64,000 bases of DNA, taken from the NCBI GenBank assembly GCA_000320545.1, contig ADNK01001884.1:18501-82500 (forward strand), in the 5' to 3' direction. The notes beneath the pieces are model-generated. The model did not search any database and was not told the origin of the DNA. It worked only from the letters and a program-made list of their open reading frames with translations. Positions 1-13,106 of the stretch are shown in pieces; positions within the stretch are counted from its first letter, which is position 1; every line of letters starts with the position of its first letter. The DNA is from Bigelowiella natans CCMP2755 (lineage: Eukaryota; Cercozoa; Chlorarachniophyceae). The position numbers and the translations under genes were made by a program.

Positions 1-410
1 AAAAGGGAACTAAGAAGAAGAAAAGAGAGGAATTTGTGTGTGTGTGCATATGGTTCATTGCATATAACAGAAAATTATACAAAAAATACAATGAATAGCA
101 ATTTGGATCAATAAATATGTGAATGTTATGTCTGTGTAATCTATACAGAGATAATTCTGAACTGCTACTCGATAAGGCTGGAGCAAAATAACTATCCCAC
201 CCCGTATGACATATAAATTTTAAAAAATCTAAATGTGTATAAGGGGGAGGTGAGAGAATGTGCAGTGGCAAACATATATTATTGAGAATAGTATGAAGGT
301 AGTAAATACAAACATGCCATGTCTGATCATCTTTGTGTGACTTCAGCTCAATTTGTTAAAGTAAAACTTATCATGCGCATCATTGTCGACTAATTATCAT
401 CTGAGATAAT
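1..410. other. 3' flank of eL37 gene, no gene seen
   Basis: This AT-rich stretch lies downstream of the eL37 stop codon. It holds only short poly-purine and GT runs and presumably contains the 3' UTR and polyadenylation region of the minus-strand gene. I see no exon-like reading frame in it. Confidence 0.5.
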
Positions 411-939
411 TTACTTCGAAGCAGGCTTCCTAGAAGGGGCAGTAATATCTGTACGAACAGGGAAAATAGAATCAGGCATATTATCGGGAAATTTTTTTGA
501 ATACATTCATTATATTACTTTCGCGGAATCCGTTCTTGAAACGGCGAGGGATGTGCTTCATGTACTTCATACGCCCTGTTCCAACCGTTCTACGGCGCTT
601 AGCCTTGTTAGCCCAGTTGACTAAAATTTAGAGATGTGATTATTGGGTAAGAAATATAATGTAAATATATAAGAGTAGCATTTAACATTTTTTATCTCGC
701 TTGAAATTAATCCTTGGACTTACATCGGCGCATCTTCTTGCCAGGGTAACCACATGAGGAGCAGACCCCCTTCTGGATGTGGAAGGACGACTTTCCGCAC
801 CGGCGGCAAAGTGTGTGAGATTTGTCGTTACGAGTTCCGGTACGACCAACACCTTTTGTCTGTAAAAGAAAACGATTTAGCGCATAGTAGGTACGAGAAG
901 ACGATGCACGGTAGGGAGGGGGCGCAGGTGGCTCACCAT
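411..939 (-). CDS. RPL37: 60S ribosomal protein eL37 (RPL37), 4 exons
   Basis: This is a structural protein of the large cytosolic ribosomal subunit, with a zinc-ribbon fold that binds rRNA. Joined exons at 939-937, 859-724, 620-519 and 448-411 give 279 nt, a 92-residue protein. It starts [16 protein letters not shown] and carries the zinc pair C-R-R-C (about residues 19-22) and C-S-S-C (about 34-37). The basic stretch [15 protein letters not shown] and a short SRKPASK tail follow. The family is usually 90-97 residues, so this is full length. The first coding exon is the AUG alone, followed at once by a GTGAGC donor, as in animal RPL37 genes. All splice phases close exactly. It is divergent from the Sel1-repeat gene. 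Confidence 0.96.
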
Positions 940-1549
940 GGCGGATTCGGAGTTAGACCTCGGCGAATTTCAGCCGAATTAATAATTCTATAAAATTTAG
1001 TATACTGCCAAAAACGATCCTTATTACTTCATAACGACAAAAAATATTGCTCTTCAGATAGATTTTAATATTTGGAAGGCACTTTGTGATAGTTCTAACC
1101 TTATTTTGTTGTCGTCATGGGAAAAATAAGTGGAAGACAGATTCAGCTTGTATCTCTCGGGACTCTCCGGAACCTTCGGCATATCGGAGATATGACTCCC
1201 AAAGTTATTTATTGACTTTTTATGAGAGATCCGATGTAAAATAGAGTGTAATTTATCACAATTTTCATGGTCTCTGTCTAATAATGCATGAATTATCATT
1301 TTGTATTCTATTGAAATTTGAAAACTATATCTTAGAATCAGTCGGCTTGACCAAATGGCGCCGGCAGGATTTTTACCCCCCCACATAACAAGGGGTACAT
1401 ATTGTGAGCCATCGATTTGTGGATGGAAAGATTATTTCCTTCAAAAAATAACTGTTCAATGAGATCGTAGATTGCGAGGAGAGAAAAGAGTGAGGTATTT
1501 TGTTGTCTCTCATTCCAGTTCTTTGTTTGAATTGTTCGCTCCTCAGGGA
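940..1549. promoter_or_regulatory. Divergent intergenic region between eL37 and Sel1 gene
   Basis: About 610 bp separate the start codons of eL37 (minus) and the Sel1-repeat gene (plus), so both promoters should lie here. A 110-codon frame on the minus strand at 1054-1386 has no recognisable domain and sits in the expected promoter, so I do not call it. No core-promoter motif can be assigned confidently. Confidence 0.4.
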
Positions 1550-3952
1550 ATGGTTAGGTTGAAACCTATCCGTTACCGTCTCTACCTGTTGACAACCATC
1601 TCGTTGGTTTCCTGGGCTGTTTTATGGGCAACGATATCACATCCCACAGCCAGAGGACAGGGTCTTGCTTCGACCTTACAGAGGCTGCGCGGCGAGAGAG
1701 ACAAGGCAGCAAAGCCTAACCAAAGGATAAATGCTCCACCACCTCGCACGGACATCCTTCAGACGATGATTCGAGCGGCAAAAGCAGGCGATTCATCAGC
1801 ACAGGTGCAGATGGCGAAGACTTACCAGAAGGGACTTCACGGCATTAAACCGAACCCTGAGGAGGCTTTCAAGTGGTACAAGGCTGCTGCTGTGGCGAGC
1901 AACAAGGAAGCCTTGCGAGAGGTAAGCTCTTGTCTGTTCCAGGGTATCGGAATCCGGAAAAATGCCACGCAGGCTGTGCAGTGGTGAGACAAGTTCTCTA
2001 CACATACCATGAAAAAAAAAAGGACGAAAGGAAAAGGAATGGTTTTGTTTTCACGCAACCGTTCCTTGCTTATCTCTTTAGGTTGCGAGCGGCAGCCAGA
2101 CGGGGTGAGGTACAGGCAATGACTCAATTGGCCCTTATGATTCAGGTTGTAAACCCTTGTCTCTCGTAACAACAACTGCTGCAAAGGATGTGGTGTTGTG
2201 CATACATGTAATTGCCTCTCCTTCGATTTGTCGATCAGAACAAGAGCGTCGTTGCTGAAGGAGGACCATGGGAGTGCCAGATGCTCCTTGCTCACGCCGC
2301 TGAGGCTGGATTTGCCATGGCAATGCGCGAGTGAGTAATGCCGCACTTTATGCTGCTACTGCTTTCATTTTCCTTTGGGGACAAAAGCTTGGCTAACCGT
2401 CTTTAAACATTTTAACCAAAAAGGTACGGCAAGTTGCGGCTGGAAGGAGGGTTCGTGGATGAGGGCATTTCTTGGTGGGATTATTAACATTAACATTAAC
2501 ACCTGCAACATAAGTTTCCACGGCTGCATCGTTCCCTTCCTAATCCTCTGTTGTCCGACCGTCTACCACTACTACTACTCTACTACACAAACATTATAGG
2601 TTACTCAAGGCAGCAACAAGAGACGACCCTCCAGCCTGTATGGAAATAGCGAGGGCGTATCAACTTGGACTAGGAGTTCCTATGGATCCGCAACGAGTAG
2701 TACACCAACACTTTTTTTTCTTGCGATCTCAAGCTCTCAGCACATCACGAGTATCTCTAAAGCTCCCAATTATCTTTCTATCTCTCTCTCTCTCTCTCTC
2801 TGGTACCTCTTCAATGTTCTCAGGCTGTGCGCTACTATACCGCAGCAGCGAACAAGGTGGTGTGAAGAGCTTGATTCATTCTCATATCATTCGCATCCTA
2901 CTCTTCCTTTCTCTCATTCCCAAACCAACGCCACGTGTCTAAGCGATGTGTCAAAACATGCGCGCAGGGCATCGAGGCAGCCGTCGTTGCGCTCGGGGAC
3001 ATGTTCCACCACGGCCATGCTGGTAAGAGGACGCCATCACCCTCAACCGTCGTCATCACGCATTCTCTACACGCATGCACGCTCACACCCATAAACGCAC
3101 AGGAGGTGCTGTCGGCGTAGACCTCCGGCAAGCAATCTACTGGTACACTCGAGCTGCAGAGGAGGTGAGCGTTCAGGGTGGAGCGTAGTTTAGGGGGGGG
3201 GGGGGGGAGGGGGGATGCCGCGCAATGTGATGGCAGTATTTAACGCAAACGCGGCGCTCTGAGCAGATTCCTGGGAGGAATGTTTCCGTGGGATGTTTCT
3301 CAACGCTGAATCGATTTTGTAGAGATATATTGCGCTCGGTGTAGCCATCGTTATAACCAAAATTATCCTCTCTTATCAGCACCAGCACACTGAAAGCATG
3401 TTCCGCCTTGGTGGCTTCTATGAGCGTGGTCGCGAGCTAGGTGAAAATAACCACCATCCATACACCTACCGCGTGTGGGTAGAGGAGGGGGTGGGGGCTG
3501 AGGCAACGGGGACACAGATAGTTCTTGTTAAGTGGTGAAAGACAATTAGCGCAGAGCCAATCATCACGTCAGGCCGTCATCGTTGTCGTCGTCATCACCG
3601 CCGCCCCCCCCCCCACACAATGATCGGAATCGTCATATTTCGTTGTCTAATCGTCAGAGGGAAGCCCGGTGGAGCGAGATCTCGGCAAGGCCAATATGTA
3701 CTACACGAGGGCAGCGCAACTGCGGTAGTAGTATTCGCATTTTAAGAAAATAGAAATTACGTCGAGATGGATCCCTCTCTCTGGCGTTCTTTGTGATCCC
3801 CTCCTTTCCCCCACCCCTCGTCCTCGGCACACAGGTCCTCAGACGCGCAGGAGGCGCTGGCACGACTACATACCAAAGGTAGTATCGACTGCCCTCCCCT
3901 CCCTCTCGGCAATACTGATGAAGGTTTTTCCGGCCGAGCAGTAGTGCCATGA
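1550..3952 (+). CDS. Sel1-like repeat protein with N-terminal signal anchor, 11 exons
   Basis: Sel1 repeats are TPR-like helical pairs that scaffold protein complexes, such as Hrd3/SEL1L at the ER. Exons: 1550-1983, 2082-2145, 2239-2330, 2424-2474, 2600-2696, 2824-2856, 2968-3022, 3103-3164, 3380-3440, 3658-3724 and 3835-3952, giving 377 residues in one frame. The start MVRLKPIRYRL precedes a hydrophobic stretch (about residues 12-28), so the protein is probably secreted or membrane anchored. At least six repeats show the A..WY..AA..G pattern, for example AFKWYKAAA, AVRYYTAAA, AIYWYTRAA and KANMYYTRAA. An intron in the last exon (3879-3941) would shorten the tail but keep the same TGA. An upstream TTG frame reaches 1472, but the first ATG is at 1550. 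The partner proteins are unknown. Confidence 0.85.
2779..2802. repeat. (CT)n microsatellite in intron
   Basis: A short CT run lies about 20 bases before the acceptor at 2823, within the Sel1 gene. It forms part of the pyrimidine-rich 3' end of that intron. Confidence 0.8.
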
Positions 3953-4162
3953 GCTCACAACTGCGCATGATGATTTCTTTCGAATCGGAAGCAAATATCC
4001 TGGGTCCTTACCCTCTTTCTATGGGTCTGATATGGTGCTGAACACACCTGGCTCTTTAAATTTGCAAGAGAAAGGGGATCACTTGTTGGTCACCAGGCTT
4101 GATTTTAGCTGTTTATTGAAGCTCTCCATGCTTTAACGAACCGTTCCTCGAGCACATAGCCA

Positions 4163-4197
<35 letters not shown>

Positions 4198-4284
4198 TTT
4201 CCCAATCTACTGAGTATGAATTGATAGAGATATGTATATATTGTTGTGATGTGCGAGGATGATTGACGTCATCATCCTCCATCA
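3953..4284. other. Intergenic, includes (CTG)n at about 4162-4195
   Basis: This is the spacer between the tandem Sel1 and retropepsin-like genes. It contains a CTG run of about eleven units. No coding signal was recognised. Confidence 0.5.
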
Positions 4285-5363
4285 ATGCGATCCATTGTCC
4301 GTGCTCTTGGCATAAATCATCCTCATTCTAATACGACTACTACTCCTCCTCCTCCTCCTTACTACCACAACCACGCAGCTATATTCGAGAGTAAGCAGCC
4401 CCATCGCCAATTGGTGCTACGTTCCACGAGGTCAGCAGCAAAACTGGAAGAAAAGAAGAGCTATAATATACTGATTAGAAGTTGAAGCTATATTTTAACT
4501 GCTTCACGTGACCTTTCCAGCAGCAGCAGCAGCAGCACACGCATCATCGTCGTCATCATCATAATCATCATCATCATCATAACATATTAACAGGAGCATG
4601 CATGTCTGTGGGGAGATATACGGCATTCCCTGGCCGCTTCGAGTGCTGCTGGATACGGGTTCCGACTGCGACCTCATCAGCAAAGAGTGTGCGGAGAGGT
4701 AGCCAATGATGCTGAATTTCATGGATGATGACGATGATAATGACGACGAAAGATGGTGACGACGATGATGAAACTAAGTGCGCGGGTGATACGATTGCGC
4801 AGGCTGATGTTCTCCAACAAGCACCAGACGCCTCCCCCACTACAACTTAACCCTGCCGCGCGTTCTCGTTCAGTAGTCCCTGGCCTGAGGGTGCGCCTCA
4901 AGGGACTGAAAAAGACCCGCGAATTGAATGATATGGCGGGAACCGTTGTCGGCGCAGGACGCGGCTCTCCACAAAGATATCCTGTGGTGCGTGCGTACGC
5001 GTTCGATAAGAAGGAAGCAATCCTTTACACACGCGAGAACAGTAGTAGTAGTAGCAGCAGCAGCAGCAGCAGCAGCTCACAACACCGCCGCACCCCCATT
5101 CCCGCCATGACGATCATTATTGTCATCAATCGTGAAGGTGCTGGATTCTTCGAGCAGGATTGTGACTGTGAAAGAGTCCAACATGGTACTACTACTACTA
5201 CTACTACTACTACTTATTATGATAATAATACCACTAGCACACTTCTCCACAAGATCGGCATGCATCTGTCATGGGGATTGGTGGTTTTGGTGGTGGTACT
5301 GCTGCGAGCCTCTCCTCACTCACTCACTCACCCACTCACTCACTCGCTTACTCTGCTGCTGTT

Positions 5364-5419
<56 letters not shown>

Positions 5420-6358
5420 CTCAGGAATACGACTTGAAGAATCCAAACCCCCTCGCCACCATCGTTTGTCGTCACCCCGAACGGTAGCACATATCATCAT
5501 GTTCCAATCATGTTTCTCACATCCAAGCTAATCCTCTATCCTCTCATCTTCGCATTATTCACATTATTAACCTCGCCCCCCCCCCCCCCCCCTTCTCCCC
5601 TACATTCTGCCTTTGGCTTTTTCCAGGCATAGAGAGAGCGGAGAGGATTGCTGGATCGCTGCCTCTTCCTCTGCCCACCCCCACCGCCGCCTCCGCCGTG
5701 GAGATGATGGAGGAGGAGGTGCTGCGGACTTTTGCCACGTGGTGTATCCTCCGGGGCCTCGCTCAGGCAACGTCTGGCTTGTTGATAGTAAGTTGAGCTT
5801 TCTTGCCATTAATGGTGTATGAAAATGAGGATGGGAACGATGTGATTCATTGGGTGGGGAGAGATGTAGATGTAGATGTAGATGCCAACGAATGCGTATG
5901 ATGGGAACCCCAACACCAGCAGCTGATGGATGGTATTGTATTGCTATCTTCTTTGCCCGCAGACAACAGGATCAGATGCTTCTCCGGGTCCCCCCCCTCC
6001 TCCTCAAAAGACGGAGTGCGTATTGGAACGGCCATCGAGGCCAAGCTCTCCATCGGTACTGCGACTGCTATGCCCATCTCCATTGATGAAAGAACGATGA
6101 TGAAAGAACGATGATGACAATAATATAATCGTAACAATTGCGACAATCCTAGGGCCTGAGGACCGGTTCAGATTGCTCAGAGTGTACCCGGAGAAGCGCG
6201 ACCGCGTTGGTTGGGACATTCTCCTCGGAACAGACGGCATCGCCGACTTCAATCTTCGGCTCGAGCTGCATAAAAACGCGTCGTTCGTGAATGCGCTCCC
6301 GGCAGGCCCCCGGGGCAGGCACCACTGGGTTCTCCGTCCGCTTCAGAGAAACACGTAG
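4285..6358 (+). CDS. Retropepsin-like aspartic protease, 7 exons
   Basis: Exons 4285-4430, 4594-4698, 4803-4986, 5425-5483, 5627-5787, 5963-6055 and 6153-6358 join in phase to 954 nt (317 residues). The first half has a catalytic motif, LLDTGSDCDLIS (Asp at residue 69), after a strand IYGIPWPLRV. The last exon has DILLGTDGIADFNLRLEL, which resembles the second psi-loop of retropepsin folds (DDI1 and clan AA proteases). Between them is VRLKGLKKTRELNDMAGTVV, like the small beta domain with a GL...LNG..G.V pattern found in assorted algal proteins, followed by a low-complexity Gly/Arg/His region. No signal peptide is evident. A retroviral-type protease would act as a homodimer. There is no reverse transcriptase or integrase nearby, so this looks cellular. 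The start Met is the first ATG in the open first exon and is less certain. Confidence 0.75.
5368..5415 (+). repeat. (CT)24 microsatellite directly before a splice acceptor
   Basis: A CT run of about 48 bases ends nine bases before the AG acceptor at 5423-5424 of the retropepsin-like gene, so the microsatellite itself serves as the polypyrimidine tract. Confidence 0.85.
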
Positions 6359-7420
6359 CTGGCGCCGATCCAGGAAGGGAGATTATTAGTTTTTATCAAT
6401 GTTATTATTTAAGTTGAGTGGGGAATATTCTTAGCCATTTTTTCATTTTAACGCAGCAGCAGCAGCAGAGTAGCTGCAGCAGTAGTTCAGTTGTAGTAGT
6501 AGTAGTGGTAGTAGTTGTTGTAGTCTAGTAGTCCGTGGTAGTTGTAGTAGTAGCAGTTGTAGTAGTAGTAGTTGTAGTAACAGTTGCAGTGGTAGCAAAA
6601 TGCTAGAACACGTCCAAACGTACGTGTGAGTCGATAAGTATTTAGCTTACGCTTGTGAATTATTGCATATATCTAGATATGCACTTTACTTACGTGTAAA
6701 TTAGTGTATATATCTGGATATGCAACCCGTACATGCTAACATGTGCATGCAGCAATGTACGTCGAAATGTACAAATTTGATATTCAATCACGATAGTCGA
6801 ACACGATGCATTCATGCCAGCTCATCTAGTCATGCTTGTGCATGTGGGAAATTGTTATCAATGCGGATACTGCTAGCTAGCATGATATAGTTCATCTACG
6901 CGCCTCGTGTGTGCATGGATGGAAAGCTTGCATTCTAGCATTGCGTTGATTGCATCTGCGGTCTACATGAAGCGCTAGAGCGCTGTAGCCGCTGCTTTGC
7001 ATAGCTACACACAAGTTAGTTGGGATGACTATTAGAAAATTTTAATCACTTCATTACATTCGTCTTATAAATCGGCGCATAAGGCTGTAATATCTAGCTT
7101 GGCTAGGTCATGTCTAGCAATGTTACGTTATTAAGGGCTATGCAATTCTAGAATGCTAGAATGGCCTAGCTAGCTAGCAAAGTATGAAAGCATGCACATA
7201 ATAACTCATTAGTGTGTGCCAGCTAGCCAGGCTATAGCTTAATAGCAGGCCTGTCTAGCCGTAGTGGTAGCGTGAGTGTTCATTGCTAGATTGCAAGATA
7301 ACCGTCTTTGATAATGATGTTACGTTCTATTTCGAAGAGCCAGATTACTCACATGTACTACGATCACAGGCGTACATGTACACAGCAAACCCATTCCTGC
7401 ATTACCCACTGCAGAAAGGA
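6359..7420. other. Convergent intergenic region, TAG-repeat then CTAG-rich DNA
   Basis: This lies between the convergent retropepsin-like (+) and E1 (-) genes. About 6450-6600 is imperfect (TAG)n/(GTT)n. From about 6600 to 7300 the DNA is strikingly rich in CTAG, TAGCTAGC and GCATGC words, like several other gene-poor stretches in the window. No open exon was recognised. Confidence 0.6.
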
Positions 7421-8131
7421 TTATTGATTGAGAGTTTGAAGGCCGCGCTGAATGTCTGATGCTTCCGTAAACGTCAGCGTCGTTCCAAGGGGATTGTAGG
7501 TCGGAGTCGCCGCCACACATTCCCACCTAGATTGGAGTTATTATCAAGAAAACGATAAACTTTCGATAAGGGCCATGTAAGCAGAAACGAATAATATCTT
7601 TGAATCACTGATATCGCCAGAATGGTCGATTTAAAAAAAAAAACAATGGCGGATGCACGAAAGTAGAAAGCCTGAAAATTCAGATACATATGGCATCTCA
7701 GGGGAATACCTATCCGGAAGAAGCTTCTTCGCCTTTAGTCTTGTGACAGTTGTTGCATATGGATGACCGCCGTCCTGGAAGCAGGAAACACATCAATGTC
7801 GTACCAAAATTACAAATCACAACAATCACACTTTGATGGAGTGCTATTTGCTTAGGAGAGGTGGAAAGAACAGAATTAGCGCATCAGTCAACTGCTTCCT
7901 ACCTTGCAGATATCAGCGAAGAGAACAGCTTTCAGGTTGGGCATTAGCTAGGCGTTGGGGAGTTTGCAACGACAGAAAAGCAACAAAGTGTTCAGAGAAA
8001 GCAAATAGAATGCGGGGGACTAACAAACTATGTAGAAGAAGAAGAAGAAAACGAGAACAAGGAGGAGGAGGAGGAGGAGGAGGAGCAGAAGGAGGCATGG
8101 CGCATGAGGAATGAGGCGGGGTGATGCAGGA

Positions 8132-8170
<39 letters not shown>

Positions 8171-8588
8171 AGAATCAATCACCATCTCTAATTCCTGTGG
8201 AACATCGGAGAGCAGCGGAGTCTCGATCACATAGAAGGGCTCTCCATCTACATCGCCACCTAGCTGTAGCGCTTCTACCACCCCCGTTCCATAGGTGACA
8301 ACTGCTAGGGAATCAGGAGGCACATCCGACGACGCGATTCGCTTTCCGGAGGGGTCCCGCACAATCACGGACGAGAACGGCAGCCACTGCAGAGGACGGG
8401 AGGGATTGTAGAGAGGAGAGGAGGGCAGAGGAGCGACAGGAAAGAGGAAGAAGAGGTAAGTGAGTGAGAGGCACTGTGGTGTATGAATGATTGCTTCAAA
8501 CACGTACATCGTCTTCTGGGTAGTGGCAAATGAGTCCATTGTCCTTCTTCTCGAGGTCGATGTGACGTCGGTTCTGTGCGTCAAAAGC

Positions 8589-8626
<38 letters not shown>

Positions 8627-8888
8627 CGTAATGACGAACACACAGCATCAGGATCAATGTGCATGAAGAGAATCTCCAAATATTTAGGACGATGAGGTGA
8701 CTCATGCCAAATTAAAAAATCATATCCCTTGAGAGAGAGGGGGGGGGGGGAGGGGGAGAAATTTTCTCTATCGTGCTCAGAGAAATCCCAGGCTCATTCA
8801 AAAAAGATTTAAAAACTAGGAAGGAGCTCTTACCAGAAGATCTGTGCAGTCCACGCTCATAACAACCTACATACAACATGTATATAAG

Positions 8889-8925
<37 letters not shown>

Positions 8926-9511
8926 CGTTGCATTAAAAAAAGGCCCTGCTTTCTGTGGTTACCCGGCCGGCCTTTACTTGCTCCATCGCATAGCGCCATC
9001 CCCTGGCATAATCGCTTCCTGTTCGGAAAATGAAAATAAACCAATGAAGCAACGCGTTCCAGTTGTCACAGATCGCCATTCTCATCATCATCATTCTCAT
9101 CATCATCATTATCATCATATCTTTGTCATCATCATCGCGGTAGGCCAGCATGCTCGTCAGCGACCGTTCGAATAGCAGACAACGTCGATGCCTATATTGC
9201 CAAATAGAGATATGATGAGAGGAAGACAAGACAGGTACAGTTGTTTCTTTGAATCTCCCTCCCACCTGGAGGCATATGCAGTGAGTTGTGCGTGTGAAAA
9301 TTGCCACCGAACCGTCCGGGTCCAAAGCCCTGATCGAGGAGGAAATGAAGACGGAAAAGGAGAGGAGGAGGAGAAGGAGGGGGAGGGGGAGTGGTCATGT
9401 GCCAAAGGAAGGAGGAGAATACTGAGAAAATGCCTATATAATAAAGCACGTCATTTAACGCATTCCATGATATAATCATCACGATTCACCAACTTATAGG
9501 TTGAACAAGAC

Positions 9512-9552
<41 letters not shown>

Positions 9553-10541
9553 GCCAAAGCGAAGTGTTGATTTTGAACCCACCTGTAACCGAATCATCAT
9601 GCCATTTGGGCACGTGCCATTAGACAGCCAATACCTTTTATTTCGCAGTAATCGATTTGAAATACGCGCAACGCCCTCTTCGCATCCCCCCCCCCCTCCC
9701 TCGCCTTTATGCTATCTATCCAAGGAAGCGTGTATGTGTGCTCGCGCTTTGACTCACATGATCGCGGCCTCAAAGAACCTGAGGTTTTACAGATGGAATA
9801 TGAGCGAATCTACAAGAATCTGTGACGTCGTGGAATGTCAATCTGCTAGAGCGCTTTGGGTTGGCGACGTACATGTCAGCTCCGCAGTCGAGGTATTTCG
9901 CATATGGAATCTCCAGAATGGGTACTAATCCAACCTGTGCATTGGTACAATTACGACCTTATTACTCCTCCCGCCTGCATTTGCATTAGATTCGATTATC
10001 ATAACCCTTCCCCCTTCCCCCCCCACCCCTCCCCGCAATGTGAGTAACCTGAGCCAGGCCAATGGCAGCTCCAATCTGATAGCAAAAAACGTCACAAACC
10101 CACTCAAAGCACTGCACCAGCGGCCTGATTCTCGCATAATTTATTCATTTTACCAGAGATGTTTCATCAGGGGGAAAATCTTGCACGCGGTGAGGATAAC
10201 AGCTCGAGAGACCGTCCGTGACTTTGTAATACCTTGATGATAATTCCACAACAAAAGCAGCAGCACGGGATTTTAGCAGAGAGGAGGGCGTTTCCAAACA
10301 GCACTCCGCTATTATGTCAGGCAGTAGCTGTCGCTGGCACACGCACCCGCCATATCCTACATCTTCGCCGATGTATATCGTCTCTGGATTGCTGCAATGG
10401 ACGGTGGGTAGATAGGGAGGGAAATGACGAGAAGAAGAAAGTCAGCACAATGTCATAATGAGCACGTCATGCTAGCTTCGCCCTTCTTCCTCTCCTTATA
10501 AAGCGTAGCAGCAGGAGGAGGACGTTGCCGTGTTTGCGTCG

Positions 10542-10575
<34 letters not shown>

Positions 10576-10781
10576 ATGGGGAGTCATCGTACAGTGCAAG
10601 CGCCTCATCAATGGTAGCGTTCATTAGCTTCCGCATCACATCCCCCTGATCGTAAGTTGAGCTTATTGTTTTGTTTGTTCATTCAGCATCAGAAGAAGCA
10701 CCACACAACGCCACAGTGAAGAAAAACAACAATTTGCGGATAGGAGGCGAAATAATAAAGAAAGGAGAAAAATGCTAGATA

Positions 10782-10817
<36 letters not shown>

Positions 10818-12248
10818 AAGATGTCATATGAGTCGCTAGCACCCACTTTGCTGCCTATTTTGGCTCTAATTTTCGCCTCCTTCGCCTCATGTGGATAGAT
10901 GTGCTCGGCGGTTACAGGTACAAGCGGGGCGCTGCACGATTAGCAGCAGCAGAAAAGGGAGGAGGGGGAGGCAGTGAGAGGGGCCATGGTTGGGCGTGGT
11001 GAAGCTTAAAATTGGACAATTATTAAGAGGAGTGACCTGTTTGTCTGAACAAGGTACTTTCTATCCGTATTCTTATCTTCAGCCGACGCCTTATCGAAGG
11101 CCACTTTGGTCATCTCCATAATTTCAATATAGCGATCGTGCAGCTTCTCATATGTCGCCACTCCCTTGTGAGTGAGTAAGCAAGAGACACAAGAAGTAGC
11201 ATAGCAGCAGCACCGGCAGGCTTTTAGACGGTGAGAGATGTACGCGGTACACCGACATCAAAGACCGTGATAGATACGAAATATAAGGCAGCAAGTTGAT
11301 AAGAAGAGTGTGGAATCATCCATTTGTTTTTCTAAATTCTTGGAAGTGTTTTTCTCGAAACGCTGGCGATCGATCATGAGCGATGCCTCCGACTACTGCC
11401 TCACTTACCAATTGCGTCGCTTGAAAGCAGGCCCCTGCATAATAGAGAGAGGGGGAGAGAAAGGAATAGAGGAGAGCATACACAGAGACGATTAAGAGAT
11501 CAGGGCTAAAGGATGTTGTTATTTCTAGGATTACATCTCCATTACCAGCGATGACGTTGGCCTCCTGCTGCTTTGCGATCTCCGTCTTTGTCCTGTACTC
11601 CTCTTCCTGATGGTTATGCGTTGTGTTGGTGGCGACGATGATTCAGAGAGCACGCACATCGATGCCTCTGCGAAACGGTACGTCGGAGATGAGCGACGGT
11701 CTCTCAAGACTTCTTCTCGGAAAGGATTTGAAAAAACTGCTTTTGTTTTCCAATTATCGAGCATGATTACAATTCTGAACAATTGCATCTCTCTCCCAAT
11801 GTCTTATTCTCCCAATCTCCCCACCCCCCCCCATCCTGTGATTACTCTGTCGTTTCCAGAATGCGCAAACCGACGGGGAAGGTCTCTGTAGCTGTAGAGG
11901 TGCGGAGAGACACACAACAGTCAAGATCTCCGCAAGAGTGAATGTCATAATACAAACGCTAAATCGTCGCCATTATCATCGCCATTAGAGCCAAGAAGCA
12001 CGGCAATGAGAAGGGGGAAATTCAATTACACGATGAGCGCCGGCCGCTGTTTGTTTCTTACGTGCTCTGTGGCTTGCTGTGTGACCTTTAAGAACGATTG
12101 CGATAATGATGGTTGTGGTATTGGTTGGTGGGGGGGGAGGGGGGAGGGGCTGCGAGGCTGGAATTGAAACATAGTGATAGTTGATGTATATGGAGAAGAA
12201 AACGAAGAAGATGACGAAGACGATGAAGGAGGAGAGGAAACGAGTATG

Positions 12249-12309
<61 letters not shown>

Positions 12310-13071
12310 CTTGAAGATAGCACAGGCGTAATGTAACCACTACTTACTCTGTGCACGTCGAGAATGTTCAATCCGACCGCCTAGTTATTCATTATCAGCA
12401 GCGCAACAGCATCAGTAGCAACAGCGTCAATAATTCTGTGTCGCTCGTAGGGTTGCAGGCTATTATCCGCAATGGGCGACTTACAACCATTTTCTTCTGA
12501 TTGATCATCGGAACAGTGAGAAAATTAATTACACCTCGTACACTGGCATATGCAATCGTTTCAGGAAGTTTCCTAGCCAGCCAAAGCCTTCGAGTACAAT
12601 AATACAAACATCTTATCATCTAAATAACCTCCCCCCCCTCTATCCCTATATCACTTGCCTCAGGAGTAATGAAGGACACTTACCATGAAGGGAGATGCAG
12701 ATGTCATTATCTGAAACAGCGAAGAGAACGGGGCACTTGTATCTGTTCGACGTGTGCAATAGAAAGATGGCAGAGGAGTGGACCCAAGGTTAGAGCATTA
12801 GTGATATGTTTGGCATTGGCAGGGAATTTAAGAGGATGAAAGTTTCTACGACTTTCTCGCCTGAGCGTACTCCGCTGTGTTCATCGCCGACAAGAAATGA
12901 GCATTGTTGACGCTGCCGTCTCCAACCGACACGAAGGAAATAGCGTCTCGAGGAAATCTTGGCGATTTGGAGGCGGGGGGCGAGCTGGAGCTTGAAGAGC
13001 TTGAATCTAAAATGGTGTGGGAAAGAGCGAACCCTGCATACAAAGCATGTCATAAACTCAACCGGCTTTAC

Positions 13072-13106
<35 letters not shown>

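Noticed and set aside
4753-5487. 244-codon plus-strand frame ending in Leu/Ser runs
   Set aside because: Part of it is exon 3 of the retropepsin-like gene in another splice context; the rest reads through an intron full of AGT, ACT and CT repeats.
7913-8641. 242-codon minus-strand frame with poly-Ser and poly-Pro
   Set aside because: It strings one real E1 exon (WLPFSSVIVRDPSG...) together with intronic CTG and CTC repeats. Splice sites at both exon ends fit the E1 gene.
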